A stretch of DNA of 64,000 bases from Geomonas edaphica. GTDB lineage: Bacteria; Desulfobacterota; Desulfuromonadia; Geobacterales; Geobacteraceae. The translations under genes and the position numbers were made by a program. Positions 24,935 to 33,728 of this stretch are shown piece by piece (position 1 is the first letter of the stretch; every line of letters starts with the position of its first letter). The DNA lies in the NCBI RefSeq assembly GCF_004917075.1, contig NZ_SSYB01000001.1:665096-729095 (forward strand), in the 5' to 3' direction. Under the pieces are notes generated by a model. That model was not told the DNA's origin. It worked only from the letters and a program-made list of their open reading frames with translations, and did not search any database.

Positions 24935-25504
24935 CTATCTTGACATCTCGAGGAAGTTCTTCAAAAGGTCCATCCCCCCTTGGGTGAGTATGGATTCCGG
25001 GTGGAACTGCACCCCCCAGAGCGGAAGAGTGCGGTGCCGCATCCCCATGATCTCCCCCTCCTCGACCCAGGCAGTCACCTCCAGCTCGGCAGGAAGCGTA
25101 TCGCGCTCGACGATGAGGGAGTGGTAGCGGGTGGCGGCGAACGGGTTAGGAAGCCCCTTGAAAAGCCCCTGACCGTCGTGATGGATGGGCGATGTCTTGC
25201 CGTGCATCAGGGTCGCGCTCCGGATGACCTTCCCGCCGAAAGCGTAGCCGATGGACTGGTGCCCGAGGCAGACACCCAGGATCGGGATCTTGCCTGCGAA
25301 GCGGCGGATCGCCTCGACCGAGATGCCTGCCTCCTCGGGCGAACAAGGCCCGGGGGACACCACGATCCGGTCCGGCGCGAGCGCCTCGATCTCGTCAAGG
25401 GTGATCTTGTCGTTGCGGAAAACCTTCACATCCTCACCCAGTTCGCCAAGATACTGGACGATGTTGTAGGTGAAGGAGTCGTAATTGTCTATCATCAGGA
25501 GCAT
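24935..25504 (-). CDS. trpG: Anthranilate synthase component II (glutamine amidotransferase)
   Basis: 189 residues from the ATG at 25504 ([18 protein letters not shown]). The class I amidotransferase triad is intact: Cys in [12 protein letters not shown] (about residue 79), and His and Glu in [12 protein letters not shown]. It releases ammonia from glutamine for TrpE, which is encoded 5.5 kb upstream rather than next door. It may also serve as PabA, as in many bacteria. The 234-base gap upstream of it holds a GGGTGGTATCCCACCC-type small hairpin but no gene. Confidence 0.95.
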   Translation of the reverse strand: MLLMIDNYDSFTYNIVQYLGELGEDVKVFRNDKITLDEIEALAPDRIVVSPGPCSPEEAGISVEAIRRFAGKIPILGVCLGHQSIGYAFGGKVIRSATLMHGKTSPIHHDGQGLFKGLPNPFAATRYHSLIVERDTLPAELEVTAWVEEGEIMGMRHRTLPLWGVQFHPESILTQGGMDLLKNFLEMSR

Positions 25505-25738
25505 GGCTGGTAACCTGCGGGAACCGGAGGCGTTAGATGCGACGTCGCGGAACCCCACCCTTTTGGTGTCTTATGCGAATCGCAAAAATATAAAGGTTTT
25601 GCCGAAGAAACTCAAGAGATTCCGTCAGGAAATGCGCAAAAGAGGCGGACCAGGAGGGGTGATACGGGGTAAATTAGGGTGGTATCCCACCCGCGGGTGT
25701 GGGAATATTTCACACCCCCAAAAAGAATTTTGCCCTCC

Positions 25739-26185
25739 CTAGCCGGAGGGGCGTTTGTTCCAGGCAAGCCAGTAGAAACCGAGGTCTTGCAGAAGACGGC
25801 TGAAGGAGTCGAAGTCCACCGGCTTCGTTAAATAACTGTTGGCGTAATGGTTGTAGGCCTGGGCAAGGTCACGCTCGGCCGCCGAGGTGGTCAGGATGAC
25901 TACCGGGATCGCCTTTAACTGTTCCGAAGCCTTCACCTGTTTGAGCACCTCTATGCCGTCGACTTTCGGCAGGCGCAGATCAAGCAGTACGAGGTGCGGG
26001 CGCGGGTAGCTCAGCTCGTCGACGAAGCGCCCGCGGTTGTGCAGATAGTCAAGAGCGGCCTCGCCGTCCTCGACGTGGAACACGCGGTTGGCAAGCCCCG
26101 CGTCGGAAAGGTTTCTAAGCGCTAGCTCGGCGTGGTCCGGGTTGTCTTCCACCAAAAGAATGCACAACGGTTCGCCTTCCACCAT
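25739..26185 (-). CDS. Single-domain response regulator (Rcp1-like)
   Basis: 148 residues, a receiver domain only. The acidic pair is in CILLVEDNPDHAEL, the phospho-acceptor Asp in LVLLDLRLPKVDG (about residue 68), and the conserved Lys in LTKPVDFDSF. The extended loop around DYLHNRGRF resembles Rcp1-type regulators paired with phytochrome-like kinases. It is immediately downstream of a PAS histidine kinase that lacks its own receiver, which is its likely partner. No output domain is present. Confidence 0.9.
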   Translation of the reverse strand: MVEGEPLCILLVEDNPDHAELALRNLSDAGLANRVFHVEDGEAALDYLHNRGRFVDELSYPRPHLVLLDLRLPKVDGIEVLKQVKASEQLKAIPVVILTTSAAERDLAQAYNHYANSYLTKPVDFDSFSRLLQDLGFYWLAWNKRPSG

Positions 26186-26256
26186 GTGTTCCCCCTTTGA
26201 GAATGGTTGTCTTCAATTCCTGGACTGCCCCCCCCTCGTGGAGTACAGCTCCCTAC

Positions 26257-26313
26257 GAAGCGCTGCATGAGCCCAACGTCCCCCCCTTTGCGAAGGGGGG
26301 ACAGGGGGGATTT
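26257..26313 (-). repeat. Dispersed G-run palindromic repeat, copy 2 (reversed)
   Basis: This is the reverse complement of the unit at 6465-6523, including the tail (here GAAGCGCTGCATGAGCCCAA) and the CCCCCCTTTGCGAAGGGGGG hairpin. It fills most of the gap between the response regulator and its kinase. Confidence 0.8.
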
Positions 26314-26335
26314 GTCTCGGTCTTACATGATCTTC

Positions 26336-28216
26336 TTAAGATTCCACTGCCGCGGCAGGCGGCGTCATGTTTAGCGTGAAACAGAAGGTGCTCCCCTGCC
26401 CTGCGCCCTCCGACTCAACCCACAGCTTCCCGCCATGAAACTCGATGATGCGCCGCGCGAGGGCAAGTCCGATCCCGGTCCCCTCGGAACGGGCATCGAG
26501 CTTGTTGAATAGGCCGAAGATGGTCTCATGGTACTGTTGCGCCACCCCCATGCCGTTGTCGCGGACCGTGAAAACCACGCCCTCCTCGCCATCGCGCACG
26601 CCGATCTCGATGCAAGGGTGCGGCTGCTCACCGGCATACTTGATGGCGTTTTCCATTAGGTTCTGCAACACCTCGCAGATGCGGCGCTGATCTCCCCAGA
26701 CCGTGGGAAGCTCCTGCTGCACTAGGACCTCAACACCCCGCTGCTCCAGGGGGCCTGCCAGTTGGGCGAGCACCTCGTGGGTGAGGGCGTTCATGTCGAT
26801 GAGGGTCGGAGCGTTCACGATGCGTCCGACGCGGGAAAGCTCCAGAAGGTCGTCAAGGAGTGCCGTCATCTTGTCGGCGGCGGCCATAATGCGGCGCACG
26901 TCGCCGTCAAGCCGCTGCGACTGACCGTTTTGCAGATCCTTGATGACGGCCCCGGCGAACCCCTTGATGGTGATGAGCGGGCTCTTGAGATCGTGCGACA
27001 CCGTGTAGGTGAAACGCTCGAGTTCGGCGTTTTTCGCCTCCAACTCGAGCTCGCGCTCCTTGCGCTCGCGTACCTCGCTTTCCAGGAGAAGCGCCTGTTC
27101 CCTGAGTGCTTCGTCGGCACGCTTTCGGTCGGTAATGTCGCGGTTGCTCGCCCTTACACCGCTCTCCGCTCCCTCTTTCGTGTAGACGACCCGGCAGATG
27201 TGCGAGATCCAGCGCACCTCGCCGTCAGGGCGTACGATGCGGAAATCGATCGGACTGGGGTTCCCATCAAAGGAAGCGTGTTCGTGGTCCAGGTATGCGG
27301 CGAGATCGTCGGGATGGATGACCCTCTCGATGAGGGTGTGGTCGGCATAGAACGCTTCGTGGCCGTAACCGCAGAGCTTTTTGCAGGACGGCGATACGTA
27401 CCTGAAGGTCCGGTCCGGCGCCTGCCAGTACTCCCAGTCGTCAGTGTAGTCGGCAACGGTGCGGTATCGCTCTTCGCTCTTTTCGAGGACCCGGGCGCTG
27501 CGGGTCAGGACGCGTGAACCGGTACCGATCATCCCCACACCCAACAGCCAGAGAATGGAGTGACTAGCCACGCCCCCCATTATTACCGATGCGAAGGCCC
27601 CCTCGTTCGGCTCGATGGGAACTGAGGCGCTTATGCCCCCGCGGATGTCACCGACCTTGTACCCCTGCCTGGCATGACACTTAAGACACCCCTCTTCGGT
27701 GACGAACGGGCGCATGAGCCTCATGTACCTGCGCCCGTTGATCACCTGAACCTCGCTCACCTCCTTAACACCCTGCTCGAACTTGAGCAGGGCCCGGGCT
27801 TCCCACGGGTCGGGAACGTTCTCGGGGCGTATCGGCTTCAGGCTCGTTATGTGACCGCGCACCAGGTTCTTCTGACTGTCGGCCAATTCGAAGACCTGCC
27901 GGGTCATGTAGGCGGGGTTGATCAGGGTTAATGCGCGCCCAGACGGGGTGACGACGTCGCGCTCGGGGACCATGGCAAGGTTCGGATTCGGCGGGCTGGA
28001 TGCGCTAACCGTGACATAGACGCCGCCATGATTGGTTGCCCAGCGACGGTAGAGGCTGTCCTTCTCGTAGGTGGCCCGTGCCTCAGCGCGGGCGATCTCG
28101 AGAACGGTATCCTGTTCGTGCTTGTAAAACCATAAGAGTGAAACCGCGATGCCGGCAGTCCAGAAAAGGGCGAGCGCAATGGAGAAACGGCGTATGGTGC
28201 GTATCTGCGTTACCAT
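26336..28216 (-). CDS. Membrane histidine kinase with heme-binding CxxCH sensor region and PAS domain
   Basis: 626 residues; AAAGGAG lies 10 bases before the ATG at 28216. Two membrane helices (about 9-32 and 210-235) frame an extracytoplasmic DUF3365/Tll0287-like domain holding one c-type heme motif, CLKCH (about 182-186). A PAS domain (about 255-370), a coiled coil, HisKA with YTVSHDLKSPLITIKGF, and an HATPase with NLMENAIKYAGE, DNGMGVA and GTGIGLALARRI follow. It probably senses redox state or a heme ligand and phosphorylates the adjacent receivers. It starts 22 bases after the hybrid kinase gene ends, so the genes form one unit. Confidence 0.9.
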   Translation of the reverse strand: MVTQIRTIRRFSIALALFWTAGIAVSLLWFYKHEQDTVLEIARAEARATYEKDSLYRRWATNHGGVYVTVSASSPPNPNLAMVPERDVVTPSGRALTLINPAYMTRQVFELADSQKNLVRGHITSLKPIRPENVPDPWEARALLKFEQGVKEVSEVQVINGRRYMRLMRPFVTEEGCLKCHARQGYKVGDIRGGISASVPIEPNEGAFASVIMGGVASHSILWLLGVGMIGTGSRVLTRSARVLEKSEERYRTVADYTDDWEYWQAPDRTFRYVSPSCKKLCGYGHEAFYADHTLIERVIHPDDLAAYLDHEHASFDGNPSPIDFRIVRPDGEVRWISHICRVVYTKEGAESGVRASNRDITDRKRADEALREQALLLESEVRERKERELELEAKNAELERFTYTVSHDLKSPLITIKGFAGAVIKDLQNGQSQRLDGDVRRIMAAADKMTALLDDLLELSRVGRIVNAPTLIDMNALTHEVLAQLAGPLEQRGVEVLVQQELPTVWGDQRRICEVLQNLMENAIKYAGEQPHPCIEIGVRDGEEGVVFTVRDNGMGVAQQYHETIFGLFNKLDARSEGTGIGLALARRIIEFHGGKLWVESEGAGQGSTFCFTLNMTPPAAAVES

Positions 28217-28238
28217 GCCAGCAGGACTCCTTTCGGCG

Positions 28239-30287
28239 TTAAGGGCGGTCCAGCATGTCACGGACCTTCGTAAGAAGAACCGCGGGCTTCACAGGTTTCA
28301 TGACCAGTTCGGCCCCCTCGTCGAGATCGCTTCTGCTGCGGATGATATCGGCGGTGTAGCCGCTAGTGAAAAGGATCTTCGCGTCAGGAGACATGCCGCG
28401 TATGTGCTCAGCCGCCTCCTTGCCGTTCATCACGGGCATGATGATGTCCATGAGCACCAAGCTGATCTGCGGGTTCTCCTTGAATTTCTGCACCGCCTCC
28501 AGACCGTTGGCGGCGTGAATGATGGTGTAGCCGAACTGCTGCAGGATCGAAGAGACCAGGTCGAGAACGTGTAGGTCATCCTCGGCTACCAGGATGGTCT
28601 CCGTCCCCTGCATCACCGGCTCGGGTGCGGGTGGCCCCTTCTTCTCGCGCTTTTCGGTTCCGATGGCAGGAAGGTAGATGCGGAAAGTGGATCCGATGCC
28701 GGGCTCGCTGTAGACGTTCACGAATCCCCTGTGCTGCGTGATGATCCCATACACGATGGCAAGACCGAGGCCGGTCCCCTTGCCGACCACCTTGGTGGTG
28801 AAGAAGGGATCGAAAATCTTCTTACGCGTCGTCTCGTCCATCCCCTCCCCGGTATCGGAGATGGTCAGGAGGGCGTAGTGGCCGGGCTCCCCGAAGCCGT
28901 GCGCGTGCACGAAGGCCTCGTCTATTTCGTGGTACTCCGTCTGAACCATGAGCCGCCCACCCTTAGGCATGGCATCGCGGGCGTTGGCCCCAAGGTTCAT
29001 AAGCACCTGCTCGATCTGGCCGGTATCAACGACGGCCCAGAGCGGCTCCTCGGCCAGGGAGGTGGTGAGAGTGATGTCCTCGCCGATGATGCGCTGCAGG
29101 AACTTCTCAACCCCCTTAACGATTTCGTTCAGGTTCCCAGGAGCCGCCTTCACCTCCCCCTTGCGGCTGAAGGCGAGGAGGCTCCGGGTCAGGTTGGCGG
29201 CACGATCCGCTGCGGCCGAGATCTGCAGCACCTTATCCCTTACCGGGTTCCCCTCATCGATATCCAGCTTCAACAGTTCGCAGTACCCGCCGATCACGGT
29301 AAGTATGTTGTTGAAGTCATGGGCTACACCGCCCGCGAGGATCCCGACCGCCTCGAGTTTTTGGGAGTGGCGTAACTGCTCCTCGAGTTTCAACCGCTCG
29401 GTGATGTCGAGCGCGATTGCCAAAAGGCGCTCGCTACCGTCCACAACGATCCGCTCGCAATAATACTCACCTTTCAGAACTCGACCGTCCTTGGCGTGGA
29501 GCGTGACCACATACCCGGTCACGATCCCTTCCTGGTTGAGTTTATCCAGCAGCGCCGCCCGGTCCGCCGCGTCGATCCAGCCGAGGGAAGTCGAGGTTTT
29601 TCCTAGCACCTCATCCCGACTGTAGCCAGATAGGTCTACGAACTTGCGGTTCACGTCGATGAAGACACCATCGTCCATGTCGGTAATCACCATGATGAGG
29701 GGGGCACTGTCGAAGGCCTTGTGAAACTTCTCCTCGCTAAGGCGCAGGGTCTCCTGGGCGAGTTTTCGTTCAGCGATCTCCTTCTTCAAGAGAAGCGCCT
29801 GTTCCTGAAGCGCCTCCTGCGCCATCTCGCGTTCCGCCACCTCGTGCTCCAGGCGGTTGCTTTGTACTCTTAACGCCTCCTCGGCCCTGCGGTGCTCGAG
29901 GATGTGATCCCACTCGCGCAAAGCGCGCTCGACGATGCGCGGCATGGCGTCGAAAACCTCGGGCATCTTGACCACGTAGTCGATGGCACCCGATTTCATC
30001 GCCTCGACCGCTACCTGTTCGTTGCCATGCGAAGTCATCACCACGACCGGAGCAATGTCGGCCGATAGCGTTACCAGGTCTCCACCCTTGCCGTCGGGCA
30101 AAAGGTAATCGGTGAGCACGATATCGTAGTCACGGGTGCGTACACGCGCCAGGGCTTCCTGGAGGCTTCCAGCAACGGTCAGCTCGTACTGGTCGGTACA
30201 TTCGCTGAATCCGCGACGTATCAGTTCTGCGTGGGAATCGTCATCTTCGACAATGAGGACCTTCTTCACGGGACAAGCACTACCCAT
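28239..30287 (-). CDS. Hybrid signalling protein REC-PAS-HisKA-HATPase-REC
   Basis: 682 residues, with no membrane segment. An N-terminal receiver has VLIVEDDDSHAEL and VLTDYLLPDGKGG. Two predicted coiled-coil stretches precede a PAS domain (about 195-310). HisKA shows GGVAHDFNNILTVIGGY (about 328-344), and HATPase shows NLGANARDAMPKGG and GTGLGLAIVYGI. A C-terminal receiver has LVAEDDLHVL, LMDIIMPVMNG and MKPVKP. It is a soluble phosphorelay hub, likely receiving signals through its own N-terminal receiver. It is first of a three-gene signalling unit placed inside the trp cluster. Confidence 0.92.
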   Translation of the reverse strand: MGSACPVKKVLIVEDDDSHAELIRRGFSECTDQYELTVAGSLQEALARVRTRDYDIVLTDYLLPDGKGGDLVTLSADIAPVVVMTSHGNEQVAVEAMKSGAIDYVVKMPEVFDAMPRIVERALREWDHILEHRRAEEALRVQSNRLEHEVAEREMAQEALQEQALLLKKEIAERKLAQETLRLSEEKFHKAFDSAPLIMVITDMDDGVFIDVNRKFVDLSGYSRDEVLGKTSTSLGWIDAADRAALLDKLNQEGIVTGYVVTLHAKDGRVLKGEYYCERIVVDGSERLLAIALDITERLKLEEQLRHSQKLEAVGILAGGVAHDFNNILTVIGGYCELLKLDIDEGNPVRDKVLQISAAADRAANLTRSLLAFSRKGEVKAAPGNLNEIVKGVEKFLQRIIGEDITLTTSLAEEPLWAVVDTGQIEQVLMNLGANARDAMPKGGRLMVQTEYHEIDEAFVHAHGFGEPGHYALLTISDTGEGMDETTRKKIFDPFFTTKVVGKGTGLGLAIVYGIITQHRGFVNVYSEPGIGSTFRIYLPAIGTEKREKKGPPAPEPVMQGTETILVAEDDLHVLDLVSSILQQFGYTIIHAANGLEAVQKFKENPQISLVLMDIIMPVMNGKEAAEHIRGMSPDAKILFTSGYTADIIRSRSDLDEGAELVMKPVKPAVLLTKVRDMLDRP

Positions 30288-30612
30288 ACAATCGGCTCCT
30301 GCGGCGGCATTAAACAGATCGGAAGATAGATTGGATTAACGTGGAAATTCTACTATGTTTTTTTCTCCTGTGTGTTAATCCCTTCACAATATAAAATTAA
30401 ATTACACACATTTTGTATATTCAATGCCAGCTTTTTTCTTGGCAGTGAATAAGAGGTGTAAACACAGTGATGGATTAACACATCGGTTCTGCGCAAAAAA
30501 GTTTGAGCCAGACGTTTTAACAGAAGAGGGAAATTAGTCAGTGCAAGTTATACCAAACATGAGGTCGGCCTCGCATATCCCACCCGCATCGGTACGACTT
30601 TTCAACGAGCGC
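30288..30612. other. AT-rich non-coding leader upstream of the hybrid kinase gene
   Basis: No gene is seen in these 325 bases. The stretch 30355-30440 is unusually AT-rich for this genome, with oligo-T and ATATAAAATTAAATT, and probably holds the promoter of the minus-strand signalling unit. Confidence 0.4.
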
Positions 30613-30930
30613 ACGCTAATTTGAAACGCGGCCGCGGAAATTTACAACGCGTGCGTAGAAGCTTGAAACATCCCCGTACAAGTTTGCAACGCGCGCGTAC
30701 AAACTCGGAACGTCCCCGTGCAAGTTTGCAACGCACACGTACAAACTTGAAACGTCCCCATGCAAGTTTGCAACACGCGCGTACAAACTTGAAACCTCCC
30801 CGTGCAAGTTTGCAACGCACACGTACAAACATGAAACCTGATCGTGCAAGTTTGCAACGCACACATACAAGCTTGAAACGCCTCCATGCAAGTTTGCAAC
30901 GCTCACGTACCAACTTGTCACGCGTCCGCG
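30613..30930. repeat. 21-bp-periodic array of alternating inverted 8-mers
   Basis: Fifteen units lie in exact 21-base register, at 30616, 30637, 30658, 30679 and so on to 30910. Cores alternate between CAAGTTTG and CAAACTTG, which are reverse complements; the two outermost units are degenerate. Each core is followed by a 13-base spacer drawn from two classes, CAACGCACACGTA-like after CAAGTTTG and AAACGTCCCCGTG-like after CAAACTTG. The whole is thus a diverged 42-base tandem repeat. It lies between the trpE terminator and the upstream region of a hybrid kinase gene. Several frames on both strands stay open, because 21 is a multiple of three, but no ribosome site is seen. Confidence 0.9.
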
Positions 30931-30953
30931 GGAGTTCCTGCCGGGCGCACCAA

Positions 30954-30988
30954 TAAAAAAGGCGGCCGGAATTCCGGTCGCCTTTTTC
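30954..30988. terminator. Terminator of trpE
   Basis: A-run, then GGCGGCCGGAATTCCGGTCGCC and a T-run: a near-perfect hairpin centred on GAATTC, 22 bases beyond the trpE stop. It has T-runs in both directions. Confidence 0.85.
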
Positions 30989-31010
30989 TGAGCGTTCCAA
31001 ACGATGAGGT

Positions 31011-32486
31011 CTAGTCGATGCCGCGCTCGGCCATCTCGATCGCCTTCACCACGGCCTTCGCCTTGTTCACCGTCTCCATGTATTCGGAGGCGGGGTCGGA
31101 GTCGGCCACGATGCCGGCACCGGCCTGCAGATGCACTTTGCCGTCCTTGATGACGAGGGTCCTGATGGCGATGGCCATGTCCATGTTGCCAGAGAAGGAG
31201 AAGTAGCCGACGGCCCCGCCGTAGACTTCACGCCGCGCCACTTCCAGCTCGTCGATGATCTCCATGGCACGCACCTTCGGCGCTCCCGAGAGGGTGCCCG
31301 CGGGGAAGGTGGCGCGCACCACGTCGAAGGCGTCGAAACCCTGGGCAAGGTTTCCCTGCACGTTGGAGACGATGTGCATCACGTGCGAGTACCGCTCGAT
31401 GACCATCAGCTCGGAGACCTTCACGCTTCCCGTGGTGCAGACGCGCCCGAGGTCGTTTCTCCCGAGATCGACCAGCATGACGTGCTCGGCACACTCTTTG
31501 GGATCGGCCAGAAGGTCGCGCGCCAGTTCTTCGTCCGCGGCAGGGGTGGCGCCGCGCGTACGGGTGCCGGCGATGGGGCGCAGTTCGACGAGCTCCCCCT
31601 CCTTGCGCACCATGACCTCGGGAGAGGCCCCAACCACCATGGTATCCTCGAGACGGAGGAAGAACATGTAGGGCGACGGGTTCAGCGTCCTCAGCACCCG
31701 GTAGATATCGAAAGGATCGACGGTCAGGTCGCCGGAGAAGCGCTGGGAGAGCACCACCTGGATGATGTCGCCGCTTCTCACGTACTCCTTGGCGCGCGTC
31801 ACCGCCTGCTCGAACTCCTCGCGCTTCACGTTGGAGGTGAGTTCCACCTTCCCGGTGGCGGCTTTCTTCGGCTGCACGGGAAGGGGTTTCTTCAGGCGTT
31901 CGATGAGACCTTCAATCTTGCTCACCGCGTCGGCGTAGGCCGCCTCGGCAGAAGTACCTCCATCCAGGTGGGCGTTCGAGACGACCTTGATCTTCTGGCT
32001 CAGGCTGTCGAAGATGATCATGGTGTCGGTGATGATGAAGTAGGAGTCGTAGGTATCGATGAGCCTCGGGTTACTGTCCGGCAGGGTCTCGAAATGGCGC
32101 ACCGCGTCATAGCCGAGGTAGCCAACGGCGCCACCGAAGAACCTTGGTATCCCGGCCACCTCGACCGGCTGGTAGCGGGCCATGTAGTCGCGGATGTAGT
32201 TCAGCGGATCGGCGACCTCGACGCGGCTAACCGCGCCCCCCTCCACGATCTCGACCCAGTTGTCCTTGCCGCGGATCACCACCGCCGGCGATGAACCAAG
32301 GAAGGTGTAGCGCCCCCACTTCTCCCCACCCTCGATACTCTCGAGCAGAAAACCGAAACGACCGTCGTCGATCTTCTTGAAGGCACCTACCGGAGTATCC
32401 AGGTCGGCCAGGATCTCACGAAAGACCGGAATCAGGTTGCCTTGTGCGGACAGGGTCTGGAACGAAGCGAAATCGGGGAAATACAT
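31011..32486 (-). CDS. trpE: Anthranilate synthase component I
   Basis: 491 residues; AAGGAGCC precedes the ATG. The N-terminal domain carries LLESIEGGEKWGRYTFLG, the region of tryptophan feedback binding. The chorismate-binding domain shows PSPYMFFLR, ELRPIAGTRTRG, DLGRNDLGRV and FPAGTLSGAPKVRAMEII. It makes anthranilate from chorismate with ammonia from TrpG. It is the most upstream trp gene on the minus strand. No leader peptide with Trp codons is evident before it. It is closed by its own terminator, so trpG downstream needs another promoter. Confidence 0.95.
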   Translation of the reverse strand: MYFPDFASFQTLSAQGNLIPVFREILADLDTPVGAFKKIDDGRFGFLLESIEGGEKWGRYTFLGSSPAVVIRGKDNWVEIVEGGAVSRVEVADPLNYIRDYMARYQPVEVAGIPRFFGGAVGYLGYDAVRHFETLPDSNPRLIDTYDSYFIITDTMIIFDSLSQKIKVVSNAHLDGGTSAEAAYADAVSKIEGLIERLKKPLPVQPKKAATGKVELTSNVKREEFEQAVTRAKEYVRSGDIIQVVLSQRFSGDLTVDPFDIYRVLRTLNPSPYMFFLRLEDTMVVGASPEVMVRKEGELVELRPIAGTRTRGATPAADEELARDLLADPKECAEHVMLVDLGRNDLGRVCTTGSVKVSELMVIERYSHVMHIVSNVQGNLAQGFDAFDVVRATFPAGTLSGAPKVRAMEIIDELEVARREVYGGAVGYFSFSGNMDMAIAIRTLVIKDGKVHLQAGAGIVADSDPASEYMETVNKAKAVVKAIEMAERGID

Positions 32487-32618
32487 GGGGCTCCTTGTTG
32501 CGCTGCGAGGTGTTTGGTGGGGCTATCCCCTTGCCGGGCAAAGAGTTTTAGCCCGACTTTATTAACATAGCTGGGAAATGGTGTCAAGAAACGGGGGATC
32601 TGGTAGAATCAGGTGCTA

Positions 32619-33680
32619 ATGAAAAACATGCCGGTACTGAACACAATTAAAATGCGCCTCTCGGCCTTCGCACTCGGAGTGGTCGACCTCGTCGTGCGCT
32701 TCAAGCGCGCCACGGAGAAGATGTTCCTGCCATGGGACAAGTGGGTGAAACCGGAGGGAAGTATCGCGCGGGAGAAGCTGTTCTCGCGTTTCCCGCGCTA
32801 CCTGAAGGAGCCTTCCGGCAGTGTGCGCTGCGGCGAGGGGTGGTATACGCTGGTGTGGGATCTCTGCACCGCCATAGAGGCGATGGAGCACCTCGGCATG
32901 CCGCGCATCGGGCACTTCAAGGCTGAGGAACGTCTGGGCGGGCTTTTCGTCCGGGTGGAGTCTGGCTCCTTCATCGTGAAGGAACTCGCCCGCGACGCGG
33001 AGCACAGGGCAACCGCAATCTGTGAGGAGTGCGGCGAACCAGGGTCGCTACAGCTTGGCCACGGCTTCGCGAAGACGCTCTGCCAGTTGCATGCGGCGCA
33101 GCGCAAGTCCCATAAGGTGAAGACCGTCCCCATTCCCGAGAACCTCGCCACGCAAAGGCCCAAGCTCCTTTTCCTGGACACCGAGTTCACCGATTTCGAC
33201 TACCCGCAGTTGATAAGCATTGCCCTGGTCGCCGAGAGCGGCGAAAGCTACTACGCCGAACTGGAAAACGGCTGGAGCCGCGATGGATGCTCCGCGTTCG
33301 TGGTCGAGAAGGTGTTGCCGCAGTTAACCGGCGGCGAATTCTTCCAGGAAAGTGGCTACGCGGCGCGCCGGTTGCGCGAATGGCTCGCCGGCTTCGGTGT
33401 CCCGATACGCGTGGTGACCGATGCGCCGGGGTACGACTGGGTGCTCATGCTTGATCTTTTGCATCACGAACTCCCCCCCAACCTCTACCCCACCCCGCTG
33501 CATTTCTACAGCGAAAGCCTCCCCGAACTGCGCCCGCTGCTAAAGCAGGCCCACGACGACGCCTACAGCGATCTTTCGCCGCACCATGCCCTGCACGACG
33601 CCGAAGCGCTGCGCGAGGCGTGGGAGGTGATGAAAGAGCACCTGCACCCCGCCATACTGAGGCAGTACCTCAAACTTTGA
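32619..33680 (+). CDS. DEDD-type 3'-5' exonuclease-like protein with uncharacterised N-terminal half
   Basis: 353 residues from the ATG at 32619 (AGG just upstream; an ATG at 32628 is an alternative). The C-terminal half (about 178-350) is an RNase-H-fold exonuclease resembling the Rv2179c-like family. LLFLDTEFTDFDYPQ gives the DxE motif, VVTDAPGYDW a middle acidic site, and HHALHDAEALREAW the final H...D. The N-terminal 175 residues are not recognised; they include a possible zinc site with CEECGE and a later Cys-x2-His (TLCQLH). It may trim RNA or DNA ends. It stands alone between trpE (divergent) and a repeat array. Confidence 0.75.
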   Translation: MKNMPVLNTIKMRLSAFALGVVDLVVRFKRATEKMFLPWDKWVKPEGSIAREKLFSRFPRYLKEPSGSVRCGEGWYTLVWDLCTAIEAMEHLGMPRIGHFKAEERLGGLFVRVESGSFIVKELARDAEHRATAICEECGEPGSLQLGHGFAKTLCQLHAAQRKSHKVKTVPIPENLATQRPKLLFLDTEFTDFDYPQLISIALVAESGESYYAELENGWSRDGCSAFVVEKVLPQLTGGEFFQESGYAARRLREWLAGFGVPIRVVTDAPGYDWVLMLDLLHHELPPNLYPTPLHFYSESLPELRPLLKQAHDDAYSDLSPHHALHDAEALREAWEVMKEHLHPAILRQYLKL

Positions 33681-33728
33681 TTCGCCCACAGGTTTTCACC
33701 TGTCTGAGCTAGCCACATTTCTCCCTTC

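Noticed and set aside
30602..31000. Open frames through the 21-bp array on both strands (85-132 codons)
   Set aside because: All follow from a period divisible by three; none has a ribosome site and all give low-complexity heptads. The sister array has a 20-bp period with stops, which favours a non-coding role.
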